Position numbers and translations under genes: made by a program
Part shown: one piece after another, positions 15,923 to 23,619 of the stretch
Layout of the letters: every line of letters starts with the position of its first letter
Numbering within the stretch: the stretch's first letter is position 1
Notes under the pieces: generated by a model
The model's input: the letters and a program-made list of their open reading frames with translations, nothing else
Databases searched by the model: none
Told to the model about the DNA's origin: nothing
Assembly: GCF_014596085.1 (NCBI RefSeq)
Contig: NZ_JACCJY010000031.1
Coordinates: 1 to 64,000, forward strand
From: Azospirillum tabaci
GTDB lineage: Bacteria; Pseudomonadota; Alphaproteobacteria; Azospirillales; Azospirillaceae
DNA length: 64,000 nucleotides
Reading direction: 5' to 3'

Positions 15923-17476
15923 TCAGGCTTTGAGCACCCGGCGCGGCGGCTCCTTGGCGGCCGGATCGCCGTGGGTCGGATCGTTGGGAGGACGGCGGAG
16001 CAGGGGCTTGACCGCCGGCCACATCGACCAGGCGAGGAAGATCGCGGACAGCGCCAGGATGGTGCCGCTGATCGGGCGGGTGAAGAACACCGCCATGTTG
16101 CCTTCGTAGTTGGCGAGCGAGGTGAGGAAGTAGCGCTCGCACAGCGGCCCCAGGATCACGCCGACCACCAGCGGGGCCGGCGGGAAGTTGGTGCGCTTCA
16201 TGAAATAGCCGACGATGCCGAAGGCGAGGCAGACATAGACGTCGAAGAGGTTGTTGCGCACGCCGTAGGCGCCGACGACGCTCAGCACGATGATGAAGGC
16301 GCCGAGGATGGCCGGCGGCACGCGCATCAGCGTGGAGAAGACCCGCGCCACGCCCATCGCCGCGACGATCATCAGCAGGTTGGCGATCAGCATGCTGGCG
16401 AAGATCGTGTAGACCAGCGTGGTGTTCGAGGTGAAGAGGAGCGGGCCGGGGTTCAGCCCGTGGATCAGCATGGCGGCCAGCATGATCGCCGTGGCGGCGC
16501 TGCCGGGGATGCCCAGCGTCAGCAGCGGGATCATGGCGGTGCCGGTGGTCGCGTTCTTGGCCGCCTCCGGGGCCGCCAGCCCCTCCTCCATCCCGGTGCC
16601 GAAGCGGTCGCCCTTGCCGCAGGCCTGCTTCTCCACGCTGTAGGCAATGACCGCCCCCACCGTGGCCCCGGCGCCGGGGATGACGCCGATGGTGCAGCCG
16701 AGGCCGGTGCCGCGCAGGATCGAGGACTTCACCCGCCACAGGTCCGACAGGCCGACCTGCTTGCCGGGCTTCGTGGTGATGGAGCGGCCGCCGCCGGCCC
16801 GCTTGCAGATCAGGTCCACCACCTCGCCGATGGCGAACAGGCCGATCATCACGACCGTGAAGTTGATGCCGCTCTCCAGGTCGGGGACGCCCAGCGTCAG
16901 GCGGGGCATGCCGTACATCGGATCGACGCCGACCGTCCCGATCAGCAGGCCGAGGAACATCGAGAGCGCGCTCATCAGCGGCGCGTCCTTGGCGATGGCG
17001 ATGACGCTGACGAGGCCCAGGATGGTGGCGGCGAAGAATTCCGGCTGGTCGAACTTCAACGCGAAGCTGGCGAAGGGCGGGGCGCCGAAAGTCAGCAGCA
17101 ACGCGCTGGCCAGCCCACCGAAGGCGGACGCGGTGATGGCGATGCTCAACGCCCGCGAGGACAGGCCCTTGCGCGTCATCGGGTAGCCGTCCCAGCAGCT
17201 CGGCAGCGAGGCCGGGGTGCCGGGGATGTTGATGAGGATCGAGGAGATCGAACCGCCGAACACGCCACCCACATAGATGCCGCCGAGGAAGGACATCGCC
17301 GTGACCGGCGGCAGCAGGTAGGTGAAGGGCAGGGCGATGGCCATGGCGTTGACGAAGGAGATGCCCGGCAGCGCGCCGGCCACCACCCCGAGCATCAGGC
17401 CCGACACCAGGAAGACGAAATTGTACGGATCGAGGGCGCCGGCGAAGCCACCGGCCAGATTGGCGAGGATATCCAT
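15923..17476 (-). CDS. tctA: Tripartite tricarboxylate-type transporter, large membrane subunit
   Basis: A 517-residue inner-membrane permease of the TctA family with about twelve hydrophobic segments. The N-terminal repeat GVVAGALPGISFVNAMAIALP and the internal counterpart around IGVIPGAGATVGAVIAYS are the paired family signatures. It forms the transport channel with TctB and receives substrate from the periplasmic TctC. GGAGGG precedes the ATG. Placement between phosphotransacetylase and the sulfoacetaldehyde dehydrogenase points to an organosulfonate such as sulfoacetate as cargo, rather than citrate. Confidence 0.9.
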   Translation of the reverse strand: MDILANLAGGFAGALDPYNFVFLVSGLMLGVVAGALPGISFVNAMAIALPFTYLLPPVTAMSFLGGIYVGGVFGGSISSILINIPGTPASLPSCWDGYPMTRKGLSSRALSIAITASAFGGLASALLLTFGAPPFASFALKFDQPEFFAATILGLVSVIAIAKDAPLMSALSMFLGLLIGTVGVDPMYGMPRLTLGVPDLESGINFTVVMIGLFAIGEVVDLICKRAGGGRSITTKPGKQVGLSDLWRVKSSILRGTGLGCTIGVIPGAGATVGAVIAYSVEKQACGKGDRFGTGMEEGLAAPEAAKNATTGTAMIPLLTLGIPGSAATAIMLAAMLIHGLNPGPLLFTSNTTLVYTIFASMLIANLLMIVAAMGVARVFSTLMRVPPAILGAFIIVLSVVGAYGVRNNLFDVYVCLAFGIVGYFMKRTNFPPAPLVVGVILGPLCERYFLTSLANYEGNMAVFFTRPISGTILALSAIFLAWSMWPAVKPLLRRPPNDPTHGDPAAKEPPRRVLKA

Positions 17477-17500
17477 GGGACGATCCCTCCGGTGGCCGGC

Positions 17501-18037
17501 TCAGTAGATGCCGAGCAGGCGGTAGAGCGCGACGGTGAAGCCGTCGAAGACGCCTTGGCCGCGGTTCAGCGGCATCTGGGCGAGCAACACGAAGACGTAG
17601 AGCAGCACGACGCAGCCGATGCCGGTGACCAGCGCCAGAGTCAGCGGGCGCCGGATGCCCCCGATCAGGCACCACAGGGCGACGAAGGCGGCGGTGGCGA
17701 CCGGAAAGCCGAGCTGCGGCAGGGCGAGGCCGTAGAGGACGACCAGCCCCAGCCCGATCATGGCGCGCCCATGGGCGTAGCCTTCGTATTCCTCGTCGAT
17801 CGGCTTCTGCTGGTCGACCGCGCGGCGCAGCGCCAGGAGTTCCCTGCCGATCCAGATCAGGGCGCACAGCCCGACCGCGCCCAGCATCAGCCGGGGCCAT
17901 CCCGCCGGCCCGATCGGGTCGGGCAGGCTGGCGATCATGGTGCTGTCGCGCACGATGTGTTGCGAGAGAAGAAGCGACCCGGCGAGCAGGGCCGCGGGTG
18001 TCGCCAGCCGGCGAAGACCGTGGGACAGGGGAGTCAC
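17501..18037 (-). CDS. tctB: Tripartite tricarboxylate-type transporter, small membrane subunit
   Basis: A 178-residue protein with four predicted membrane helices, the TctB layout: a first hydrophobic segment near residues 12-25, one near 50-67 (LMLGAVGLCALIWIG) and two in the C-terminal half. The start codon is GTG at 18037 with GGAGGGAACC just upstream. TctB is poorly conserved in general, so the call depends on size, topology and its position between tctC and tctA. Confidence 0.85.
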   Translation of the reverse strand: MTPLSHGLRRLATPAALLAGSLLLSQHIVRDSTMIASLPDPIGPAGWPRLMLGAVGLCALIWIGRELLALRRAVDQQKPIDEEYEGYAHGRAMIGLGLVVLYGLALPQLGFPVATAAFVALWCLIGGIRRPLTLALVTGIGCVVLLYVFVLLAQMPLNRGQGVFDGFTVALYRLLGIY

Positions 18038-18095
18038 GGTTCCCTCCCTGAGGAGCGATGAAGCGGGTGGGGCGAATTCGGAAGCGGACTCGGCC

Positions 18096-19085
18096 TCAGC
18101 CCGGTGTCTGGCCGACCGTCTTGGTCGCGAAGCGGTCCAGATAGCCCTTCACCGTCTCGTAGAAGGCCTTGACCTCCTCCTTGGCCTGGTCCGGCGTCAC
18201 CAGCGTGTCGACGCAGGTGAAGGTGTCGGCGCAAAAGGTCTTCCATTCCGGGCTCGCCAGCACCTTCGCGGCGGCCTCGTGGAGCTTCTGCACGCGCTCG
18301 GGCGGCGTGCCGGCGGGCACCGCCAGCGTGCGGAAGTTCGGCAGGTCGCCGATGTCCAGCCCCAGCTCCGCCGAGGCGGGCACGTCGGGGAAGGAGGGGT
18401 GGCGCTGCTTGTCGAAGACGACGATCGGGCGCAGGTCGCCGGATTTCAGGAACTGGGCGACGTCGCCCGGCTCCTCGTAGATCGCGTCGGTGTGGCCGCC
18501 GATGGGCGAGGCGTAGCGCTCCGACGGGCGGGCGAAGGGGACGTTGGTCACCGGCACGCCCTGGCTTCCCAGATATTTCAGCGTGATGTCGTCCTGCGTG
18601 CCGTAGCCGGAGGTGGCGACGCGCAGCTTGCCGGGGTTGGCCTTGGCGTGGGCGGCGAACTCCTCGTAGGTCTTGAAGGGGCTGTTCTTGGAGACGTAGA
18701 GCATCGACGGCGAGTTCTGCATCATCGCCACATAGACGAAATCGTCCGGCTTCGCCGTGCCCAGGCCCGACGCCCAGGAGGAGACGGACAGCGCGATCAG
18801 CGTGCCGACCGTGTAGCCGTCGGCCGGGTTGGTCAGGACGCGGGTCAGGCCGGCATTGCCCGACGCTCCGGACACGTTCACGACGGGCATGGCGACGCGG
18901 AGATGCGGTTCGGCGAGGCGGGCGAACTGGCGCGCCATCAGGTCGGCGCCGCCGCCGGCCCCGAAGGTCGCGATGACCTCGATGGGGCGTGACGGGTAGT
19001 CGTCGGCGCGCGCGGGGTCGGATGACAGGACGGGTGTCAGCAGCGCGGCCACCGCCGCGGTGAGCGTCAAGGCGTTGCGGAGCAT
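18096..19085 (-). CDS. tctC: Periplasmic binding protein of the TctC/Bug family
   Basis: A 329-residue solute-binding protein with a signal peptide ending around ARA-DDYP. Family marks include YPSRPIEVIATFGAGGGADLMAR near the mature N-terminus and the FKTYEEFAAHAKANPGKLRVA loop. It delivers substrate to TctAB from the periplasm. ATG 19085 is preferred because GGAGG lies eight bases upstream; the ATG at 19091 would be only about three bases from it. Bug proteins bind a range of carboxylates; the cluster argues for a sulfonated carboxylate. Confidence 0.88.
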   Translation of the reverse strand: MLRNALTLTAAVAALLTPVLSSDPARADDYPSRPIEVIATFGAGGGADLMARQFARLAEPHLRVAMPVVNVSGASGNAGLTRVLTNPADGYTVGTLIALSVSSWASGLGTAKPDDFVYVAMMQNSPSMLYVSKNSPFKTYEEFAAHAKANPGKLRVATSGYGTQDDITLKYLGSQGVPVTNVPFARPSERYASPIGGHTDAIYEEPGDVAQFLKSGDLRPIVVFDKQRHPSFPDVPASAELGLDIGDLPNFRTLAVPAGTPPERVQKLHEAAAKVLASPEWKTFCADTFTCVDTLVTPDQAKEEVKAFYETVKGYLDRFATKTVGQTPG

Positions 19086-19118
19086 TTGCATTCCCTCCCA
19101 GGATTTGTTTTTTGACCG

Positions 19119-20117
19119 TCAGGCGTGCAGGCTGGGTGCGGCGCCTCCCTTGGCTGCGGTGGCGGGATAGGGCGCGCCCGGCGTGGCGGCGCGGCGGCGC
19201 CCGGCGGCGATCTGGGCGATGGCGGCGGCGGCGATGCGGGCCGCCGGCGGGTCGGCGCGCGAGGTGAGGACGATCGGCACCGCAGCACCCAGCACGACGC
19301 CCGCGGCGACCGCGTCCAGGAAATGCACCAGCGCCTTGAACAGGGCGTTGCCGGTCTCGATGTTCGGCACCACCAGGATGTCGGCGGCCCCGGCGCAGGG
19401 GTGGGACAGATTCTTGATCCGCGCCGCCTCGGCGGATACCGCGAGGTCGAGCGCCAGCGGCCCGAACACCGTCGCGCCCGGCACCTCCTGCCGGCACAGG
19501 CGGGTCAGCCGGTCGGCGTCCAGGCTGGAGGGGACGCGCTCCGTCACCTCCTCGGTGCAGGAGAGCAGCGCCACGCGCGGATCGTTGCCGCCGACCAGCC
19601 GCCACAGCTCCACGGCGTTGCGGATGATGTCCAGCCGGGTCGTCAGCGACGGCGCCACGTTGATCGCCGCGTCGGTGATGACCAGCTCGCGCCCCGATCC
19701 CGGCAGCGTCATGTGGAAGGCGTGGGTGAAGCGGCGCCCGGTGCGCAGCCCGCTCTTCGGGTCGAGCGCGGCGAGCATCAGCGTGTCGGTGTGGATGTGC
19801 CCCTTCATCAGCGCGCCCACGTCGCCGGAGCGGGCGAGCGCCACCGCGATCCGCGCCGCCGCCGCATCGTCGCGCGCCGGAACAACGCAGGCGCCGTGGA
19901 GCGTCCAGCCGATCCGGCGGGCGCTGTCGGCGATGGCCGCCGGATCGCCGACCAGGACCGGTTCGATGAGGCCGAGGGCGGTGGCGCGCCGCGCGCTTTC
20001 CAGCGCGACCGGCGAACCCGCGGCGACCACCGCCGTGGGAACCGGCTCCAGGGCGGCGCTGCGGGCCATCAGCCGGGCCGGGCATCCGGCGGCGGTCGTC
20101 TCAAGCGTCCTTGCCAT
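19119..20117 (-). CDS. pta: Phosphate acetyltransferase (PTA/PTB family)
   Basis: A 332-residue phosphotransacylase. It converts the acetyl phosphate made by Xsc to acetyl-CoA, so that the sulfonate carbon enters central metabolism. Family features include LALDLAVSAEAARIKNLSHP and a C-terminal DILVVPNIETGNALFKALVHF segment that is strongly typical of PTA/PTB enzymes. The short, single-domain form matches the Pta enzymes that accompany xsc in sulfonate degraders rather than the long E. coli Pta. AAGGAAG precedes ATG 20117, 14 bases after the first IclR gene. Confidence 0.88.
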   Translation of the reverse strand: MARTLETTAAGCPARLMARSAALEPVPTAVVAAGSPVALESARRATALGLIEPVLVGDPAAIADSARRIGWTLHGACVVPARDDAAAARIAVALARSGDVGALMKGHIHTDTLMLAALDPKSGLRTGRRFTHAFHMTLPGSGRELVITDAAINVAPSLTTRLDIIRNAVELWRLVGGNDPRVALLSCTEEVTERVPSSLDADRLTRLCRQEVPGATVFGPLALDLAVSAEAARIKNLSHPCAGAADILVVPNIETGNALFKALVHFLDAVAAGVVLGAAVPIVLTSRADPPAARIAAAAIAQIAAGRRRAATPGAPYPATAAKGGAAPSLHA

Positions 20118-20131
20118 GGCGTCCGTCTTCC

Positions 20132-21004
20132 TTAAGGTGAGAGGGCCGGCTCGGCCGGGGCGGCGTCGATGCCCAGCGCGTGGGCCATGTCGCTTGCGGC
20201 CCGGTGCAGGACCGGCAGCCGGTCGGCCACCGATTCCCGCGACAGCCGGACTTTCGGCGCCTGCACCGCCAGGGCGGCGATCATCCGTCCCGCGCCGTCG
20301 CGGATCGGCACTGCCGCGCAGAAGACGCCCGGCATGTATTCCTCGTCGTCGAAGGAATGGCCGCAGCCGGCGATGCGCTCCAACTCGGCGCGGAACAGCG
20401 CCGGGTCGCACAACGTCGCCGCCGCCATCCGGGGCAGCGGCAGGCAATCCAGCAGGCGCCGCCGCGGCAGTTCCGGCAGGAAGGCGAGGAACAGCTTGCC
20501 CATCGCCGTGCAGTGAAGCGGCACCCGCGAGCCGACGCCGAATTCCAGGCGCAGCGGCCAGCCTTCCACCTCGACGCGGTCGAGATAGACGACGTCGCCG
20601 CCTTCCAGCACGCCGATGTTGCAGGTCTCCCCAAGCTCCAGGCTGAGCGCCCGCAGCCGGGCGTGCGACGGCGCCTGGGCCAGGGAGCTGCGCAGCGTGT
20701 TGAGCGCCAGGCTGCGCAGTTTCGGGCCGACGGTCACCAGCCGGCCGTCGATCGGACGGGCGAGGAAACCGCGCTCCTCCAGCATGGCGATCAGCCGGTG
20801 CGCCGTCGGCTTCGGCAGGGCCAGCTTCTCGGCGATGTCCTTGACGGCCGTCGGCTGCCCCGCCCCGGCCACCGCCTCCAGCAACGCCAGGACGCGGTCG
20901 GCGAGGGGCCGACGGTCTCCGGAGCTGTTGTCGGAGGGGTCTTCGGTTGTCGGTTCGCGGGGCTCCTGCAACGGAGCGGAGCCCAAGGCGATCTTCCGCG
21001 TCAT
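20132..21004 (-). CDS. IclR-family regulator, first paralogue
   Basis: A 290-residue regulator with an N-terminal winged helix-turn-helix (LALPKPTAHRLIAMLEERGFL) and a C-terminal effector domain (LGETCNIGVLEGGDVVYLDRV, GVFCAAVPIRDGAGRMIAALAVQAP). ATG 21004 has GGGGAGG upstream; the frame could extend to 21052 but without a site. It leads the operon with pta, tct, sau-like, soe and xsc genes, so it likely controls sulfonate use in response to a pathway intermediate. It is closely similar to the next gene upstream and shares its 17-bp operator-like box. Confidence 0.9.
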   Translation of the reverse strand: MTRKIALGSAPLQEPREPTTEDPSDNSSGDRRPLADRVLALLEAVAGAGQPTAVKDIAEKLALPKPTAHRLIAMLEERGFLARPIDGRLVTVGPKLRSLALNTLRSSLAQAPSHARLRALSLELGETCNIGVLEGGDVVYLDRVEVEGWPLRLEFGVGSRVPLHCTAMGKLFLAFLPELPRRRLLDCLPLPRMAAATLCDPALFRAELERIAGCGHSFDDEEYMPGVFCAAVPIRDGAGRMIAALAVQAPKVRLSRESVADRLPVLHRAASDMAHALGIDAAPAEPALSP

Positions 21005-21026
21005 CGTTCCTCCCCGTGACTGGAAG

Positions 21027-21072
21027 CGTATCGCTCGGCCTCTTGGTCTCATTCAGCGATACGATTTGTATC
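21027..21072. promoter_or_regulatory. IclR-type operator region upstream of the pathway operon
   Basis: Contains the 17-bp box GTCTCATTCAGCGATAC (21046-21062), which matches 14 of 17 bases of a box upstream of the second iclR gene. A perfect 9-bp inverted repeat, CGTATCGCT at 21027-21035 and AGCGATACG at 21055-21063, and GATAC-N5-GTATC (21058-21072) overlap it. It lies 23-68 bases before the first iclR start, where it would govern the whole operon. Confidence 0.6.
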
Positions 21073-21213
21073 ATTAACTCACAGGACCTTGGGTCGCGCA
21101 AGCCCAAAAAGTTCGTGTACCCAATTATCCATGCATACGGGGGCATGCCCAGCCGGCTTCCCGCGGCTCGGGCGATGAAACGTCCGGTTTTGAAGAACGA
21201 TGGGGGAGGGAGG

Positions 21214-22029
21214 CTATCCGAACTGCGCGGACAGGGCCTCGGCGCCGCGGCGCAGGATGGGCAGGACCTGCTCGACGCGGTCGTGCGACAGTCTGACCTT
21301 CGGGGCCTGCACGGCGATGGCCGCCACCGTCCGCCCCGTGGAGGAGAGGATCGGCACGGCCACGCAGAACACGCCCACCACATACTCCTCGTCGTCGAGC
21401 GAGTAGCCGCGCGCGGCGATGCGCTCCAGCTCGGCGGCCAGCGCGTCCGGATCCGTGAGGGTGTGGGCGGTCTGCGCGGAGAAGGGGCCGGAGGCGAGCA
21501 GGCGGCTGCGCATACCGTCCGGCAGGGTGGCGAGGAACAGCTTGCCCATGGCCGTGCAGTGCATCGGCACGCGCGATCCCACGCCGAACTGGAGCCGCAG
21601 GGGCCAGTGCTCGACCTCCACGCGGTCGAGATAGACGACGTCGCCGCCGTCGAGGACGCCGACGTTGCAGGTTTCCCCCAGCTCGGCGCTGACCGCGCGC
21701 AGCACGGAGCGGACCGGCGCGCGGGACAGCGAGGCCCGCAGGATGCCGACCGCCAGCCGCGCCGCCTCGACGCCGATGATGACGTCGCGCGTTTCCAGGT
21801 CCCGCGCCAGAAGCCCCTTGTCGATCAGGCCGTTGACGAGGCGGTGGGCGGTCGGCTTGGGCAGGCCGAGCGTCGTCCCGATGGTCTTGACCGCCAGCGG
21901 GCCGGAGGCCGACGCGACCAGTTCCAGGATCGCGAAGGTCCGGTCGGTGGCGGCGGCCTTCGGCTTGGCCGCGTCGTCGGGGACGTTGGCGGTGGCGGCG
22001 TCGGGAGTCTGCGTACTGTGTGTTTTCAA
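21214..22029 (-). CDS. IclR-family regulator, second paralogue
   Basis: A 271-residue regulator with the same organisation as its neighbour: winged helix-turn-helix (LGLPKPTAHRLVNGLIDKG), then an effector domain sharing long identical runs such as GDVVYLDRVEVE, GVGSRVP and LHCTAMGKLF-type segments. The two probably arose by tandem duplication and may sense different ligands or form mixed oligomers. A near-perfect palindromic box lies 27-43 bases upstream, consistent with autoregulation. Separated from the first paralogue by 209 bases. Confidence 0.9.
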   Translation of the reverse strand: MKTHSTQTPDAATANVPDDAAKPKAAATDRTFAILELVASASGPLAVKTIGTTLGLPKPTAHRLVNGLIDKGLLARDLETRDVIIGVEAARLAVGILRASLSRAPVRSVLRAVSAELGETCNVGVLDGGDVVYLDRVEVEHWPLRLQFGVGSRVPMHCTAMGKLFLATLPDGMRSRLLASGPFSAQTAHTLTDPDALAAELERIAARGYSLDDEEYVVGVFCVAVPILSSTGRTVAAIAVQAPKVRLSHDRVEQVLPILRRGAEALSAQFG

Positions 22030-22055
22030 GGTTCGCCTGCCCTGGCGGTTTCAGC

Positions 22056-22072
22056 GTCTCATTGAGTGAGAC
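22056..22072. promoter_or_regulatory. IclR-type operator before the second iclR gene
   Basis: GTCTCATTGAGTGAGAC: 6-bp inverted arms GTCTCA/TGAGAC around TTGAG, 27 bases upstream of the start at 22029. It shares 14 of 17 bases with the box at 21046-21062, so both promoters probably answer to the same IclR protein or pair. Confidence 0.65.
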
Positions 22073-22569
22073 GTGACGCATATAGACCGGCCGCTTTGCG
22101 CAGGCAATAGGCAACGGGTGCTGGGCGCTGGCTCGGAGGGGGGCGAGACAATCGCATGTGATATCCCCTCTCCCGTCCCGGGAGAGGGGAGGGGCCCGCG
22201 CGAAGCGTGGGAAGGGCGAGGGTACTGCCGAGAATCAGCGCCTTGATCCTCGGTTCCACCCTCACCCGCCCGCTGCGCGGGCACCCTCTCCCAGGGCGGG
22301 AGAGGGATTTGATGCCAAGGCGATTGCTGCGCGGAAGGGGACGCCATGACGGGGCTTACAAACACCCGACCGATCCGGGTTGCTGCCAATCCGAGGATGA
22401 ATTTTGTGAAAAACGCCGGATTTGTAGAAAGATTTTCTACGATGTTGCACGGCCGCAGCCAAAAAAGTAAAAAATTCTCATGCCAACCATGCGATATTGA
22501 TAATCACTACAGGGGCTTCACGAAAATTGCCGAGTCGTGAGTCAAAAAGAAAAACCATCAAGTAAAACC
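22073..22569. other. Intergenic region with hairpin repeats and an AT-rich part
   Basis: No supported gene. The left half holds GC-rich hairpins (22165-22306). The right half, about 22380-22570, is markedly AT-rich for this DNA and contains a perfect 7-bp inverted repeat, GTAGAAA at 22424-22430 and TTTCTAC at 22434-22440. It separates the sulfonate block from the cysteine-like block; both flanking genes are on the minus strand. Confidence 0.5.
22165..22306. repeat. Paired GC-rich hairpin element
   Basis: Two hairpins, CCCCTCTCCC with its complement (22165-22189) and CCCTCTCCCAGGGCGGGAGAGGG-type sequence (22284-22306), bracket a 94-base middle. The second hairpin recurs at 33171-33193 with one base changed. 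This looks like a REP-type intergenic element. Confidence 0.6.
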
Positions 22570-23049
22570 CTAGCTGTTCTGGGTTTTTACGTAAGAGAGA
22601 GGGACTTCCGTTGTCGACTTCATTTCTTCCATGGCGAACATTGACGAGACATCCTGAAGCTCGATGCGCTCGATGAGCTTTCGGTAGAAAGCGTCGTAGG
22701 CCTTGATGTCCGGAATGACCACCCGCAGCAGATAATCGATTTCGCCGCTCAGGCGATAGAGATCGACAACCTCCGGTATGTCGGCCACCACGCGGCGGAA
22801 CTCCTCCAGCCATTCCGCCGAGTGTTTGCTGGTTCGGACGGCAACGAAGACGGTCACGTCGACGTTCAGCTTGGCCCGGTCCAGCAAGGCCACGCGGCGG
22901 CGGACATAGCCTTCCTGTTCAAGGCGTTGCACGCGGCGCCAGCAGGGGGTGGCGGACAGGCCGACCTGCTTGCCGAGGTCGGCGAGCGACAGCGTCGCGT
23001 CGGCCTGAAGGGCGGCCAGGATCTTCCGGTCGGTGGCGTCGATGGTCAT
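22570..23049 (-). CDS. Lrp/AsnC-family regulator, candidate cysteine-responsive
   Basis: A 159-residue regulator: helix-turn-helix at about 5-60 (LADLGKQVGLSATPCWRRVQRLEQEGYV) and a RAM/AsnC ligand domain with SGEIDYLLRVVIPDIKAYD. CWRRV in the recognition helix is common in Lrp relatives such as DecR/YbaO (CyuR), which controls cysteine degradation in E. coli. It diverges from ridA and the PLP-enzyme gene, the usual arrangement for an Lrp regulator and its target. Start chosen at ATG 23049 because the domain begins there; the upstream extension to 23151 lacks domain content. Confidence 0.85.
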   Translation of the reverse strand: MTIDATDRKILAALQADATLSLADLGKQVGLSATPCWRRVQRLEQEGYVRRRVALLDRAKLNVDVTVFVAVRTSKHSAEWLEEFRRVVADIPEVVDLYRLSGEIDYLLRVVIPDIKAYDAFYRKLIERIELQDVSSMFAMEEMKSTTEVPLSYVKTQNS

Positions 23050-23110
23050 CGGGGTTGCTCGGGGCCTTCGCGGTTGGGACGGATGATTTTGCTCGTTTGG
23101 CCCGCCAGGA

Positions 23111-23153
23111 GAAAAGCTTTTTCGTTTTGAGGATTTCGCATGCATCCGCATGC
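23111..23153. promoter_or_regulatory. Candidate Lrp-type operator in the divergent promoter
   Basis: A perfect palindrome AAAAGCTTTT (23112-23121) inside GAAAAGCTTTTTC, followed by two GCATGC palindromes at 23138-23143 and 23148-23153. The region lies between the regulator start at 23049 and the ridA start at 23232. Lrp-family proteins usually bind AT-centred palindromes, so the first is the better candidate. Confidence 0.4.
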
Positions 23154-23231
23154 CGCCACCGCGGGCAGACCGCCCAGCCTTTGAGCACCGGCGACGGTCG
23201 CCACCACAGGGCCAAACCAGGAAAGATCAGG

Positions 23232-23612
23232 ATGATGACCGACACCATCGCCACGGACAAAGCCCCGGCCGCCATCGGCCCCTACGCCCAGGCCCGCGTC
23301 GCCGGGGGGCTGCTGTTCGTCTCCGGCCAGCTGCCGATCGACCCGGCCACCGGGGCCTTCGCCGGCCCGGACGCGCCCACCCAGGCGGCGCGCAGCCTGA
23401 CCAACATCGCGGCGATCGCCGAGGCCGCCGGAACCAGCCTGGCGAAGGCGGTGAAAATGACCGTCTACGTGACCGACCTCACCCAGTTCAAGGCGGTGAA
23501 CGAGGTCTATGCCGGCTTCTTCCAGGCGCCGTTCCCCGCCCGCTCGACCGTCGAGGTGTCGGCGCTGCCGCTCGGCGCGTCGGTCGAGATCGACGCCGTC
23601 ATCGCGCTTTGA
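23232..23612 (+). CDS. ridA: RidA-family enamine/imine deaminase
   Basis: A 126-residue RidA (YjgF) protein. It hydrolyses reactive enamines such as 2-aminoacrylate to keto acids and ammonia. The catalytic arginine corresponds to R104 in FPARSTVEV and the fold signatures VSGQLPIDPATG and KMTVYVTDLTQF are present. Beside a PLP enzyme likely to release 2-aminoacrylate from cysteine, its job is probably to finish that reaction and protect PLP enzymes. The start is either ATG 23232 or 23235. Seven bases separate it from the next gene. Confidence 0.9.
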   Translation: MMTDTIATDKAPAAIGPYAQARVAGGLLFVSGQLPIDPATGAFAGPDAPTQAARSLTNIAAIAEAAGTSLAKAVKMTVYVTDLTQFKAVNEVYAGFFQAPFPARSTVEVSALPLGASVEIDAVIAL

Positions 23613-23619
23613 GGGTGAC

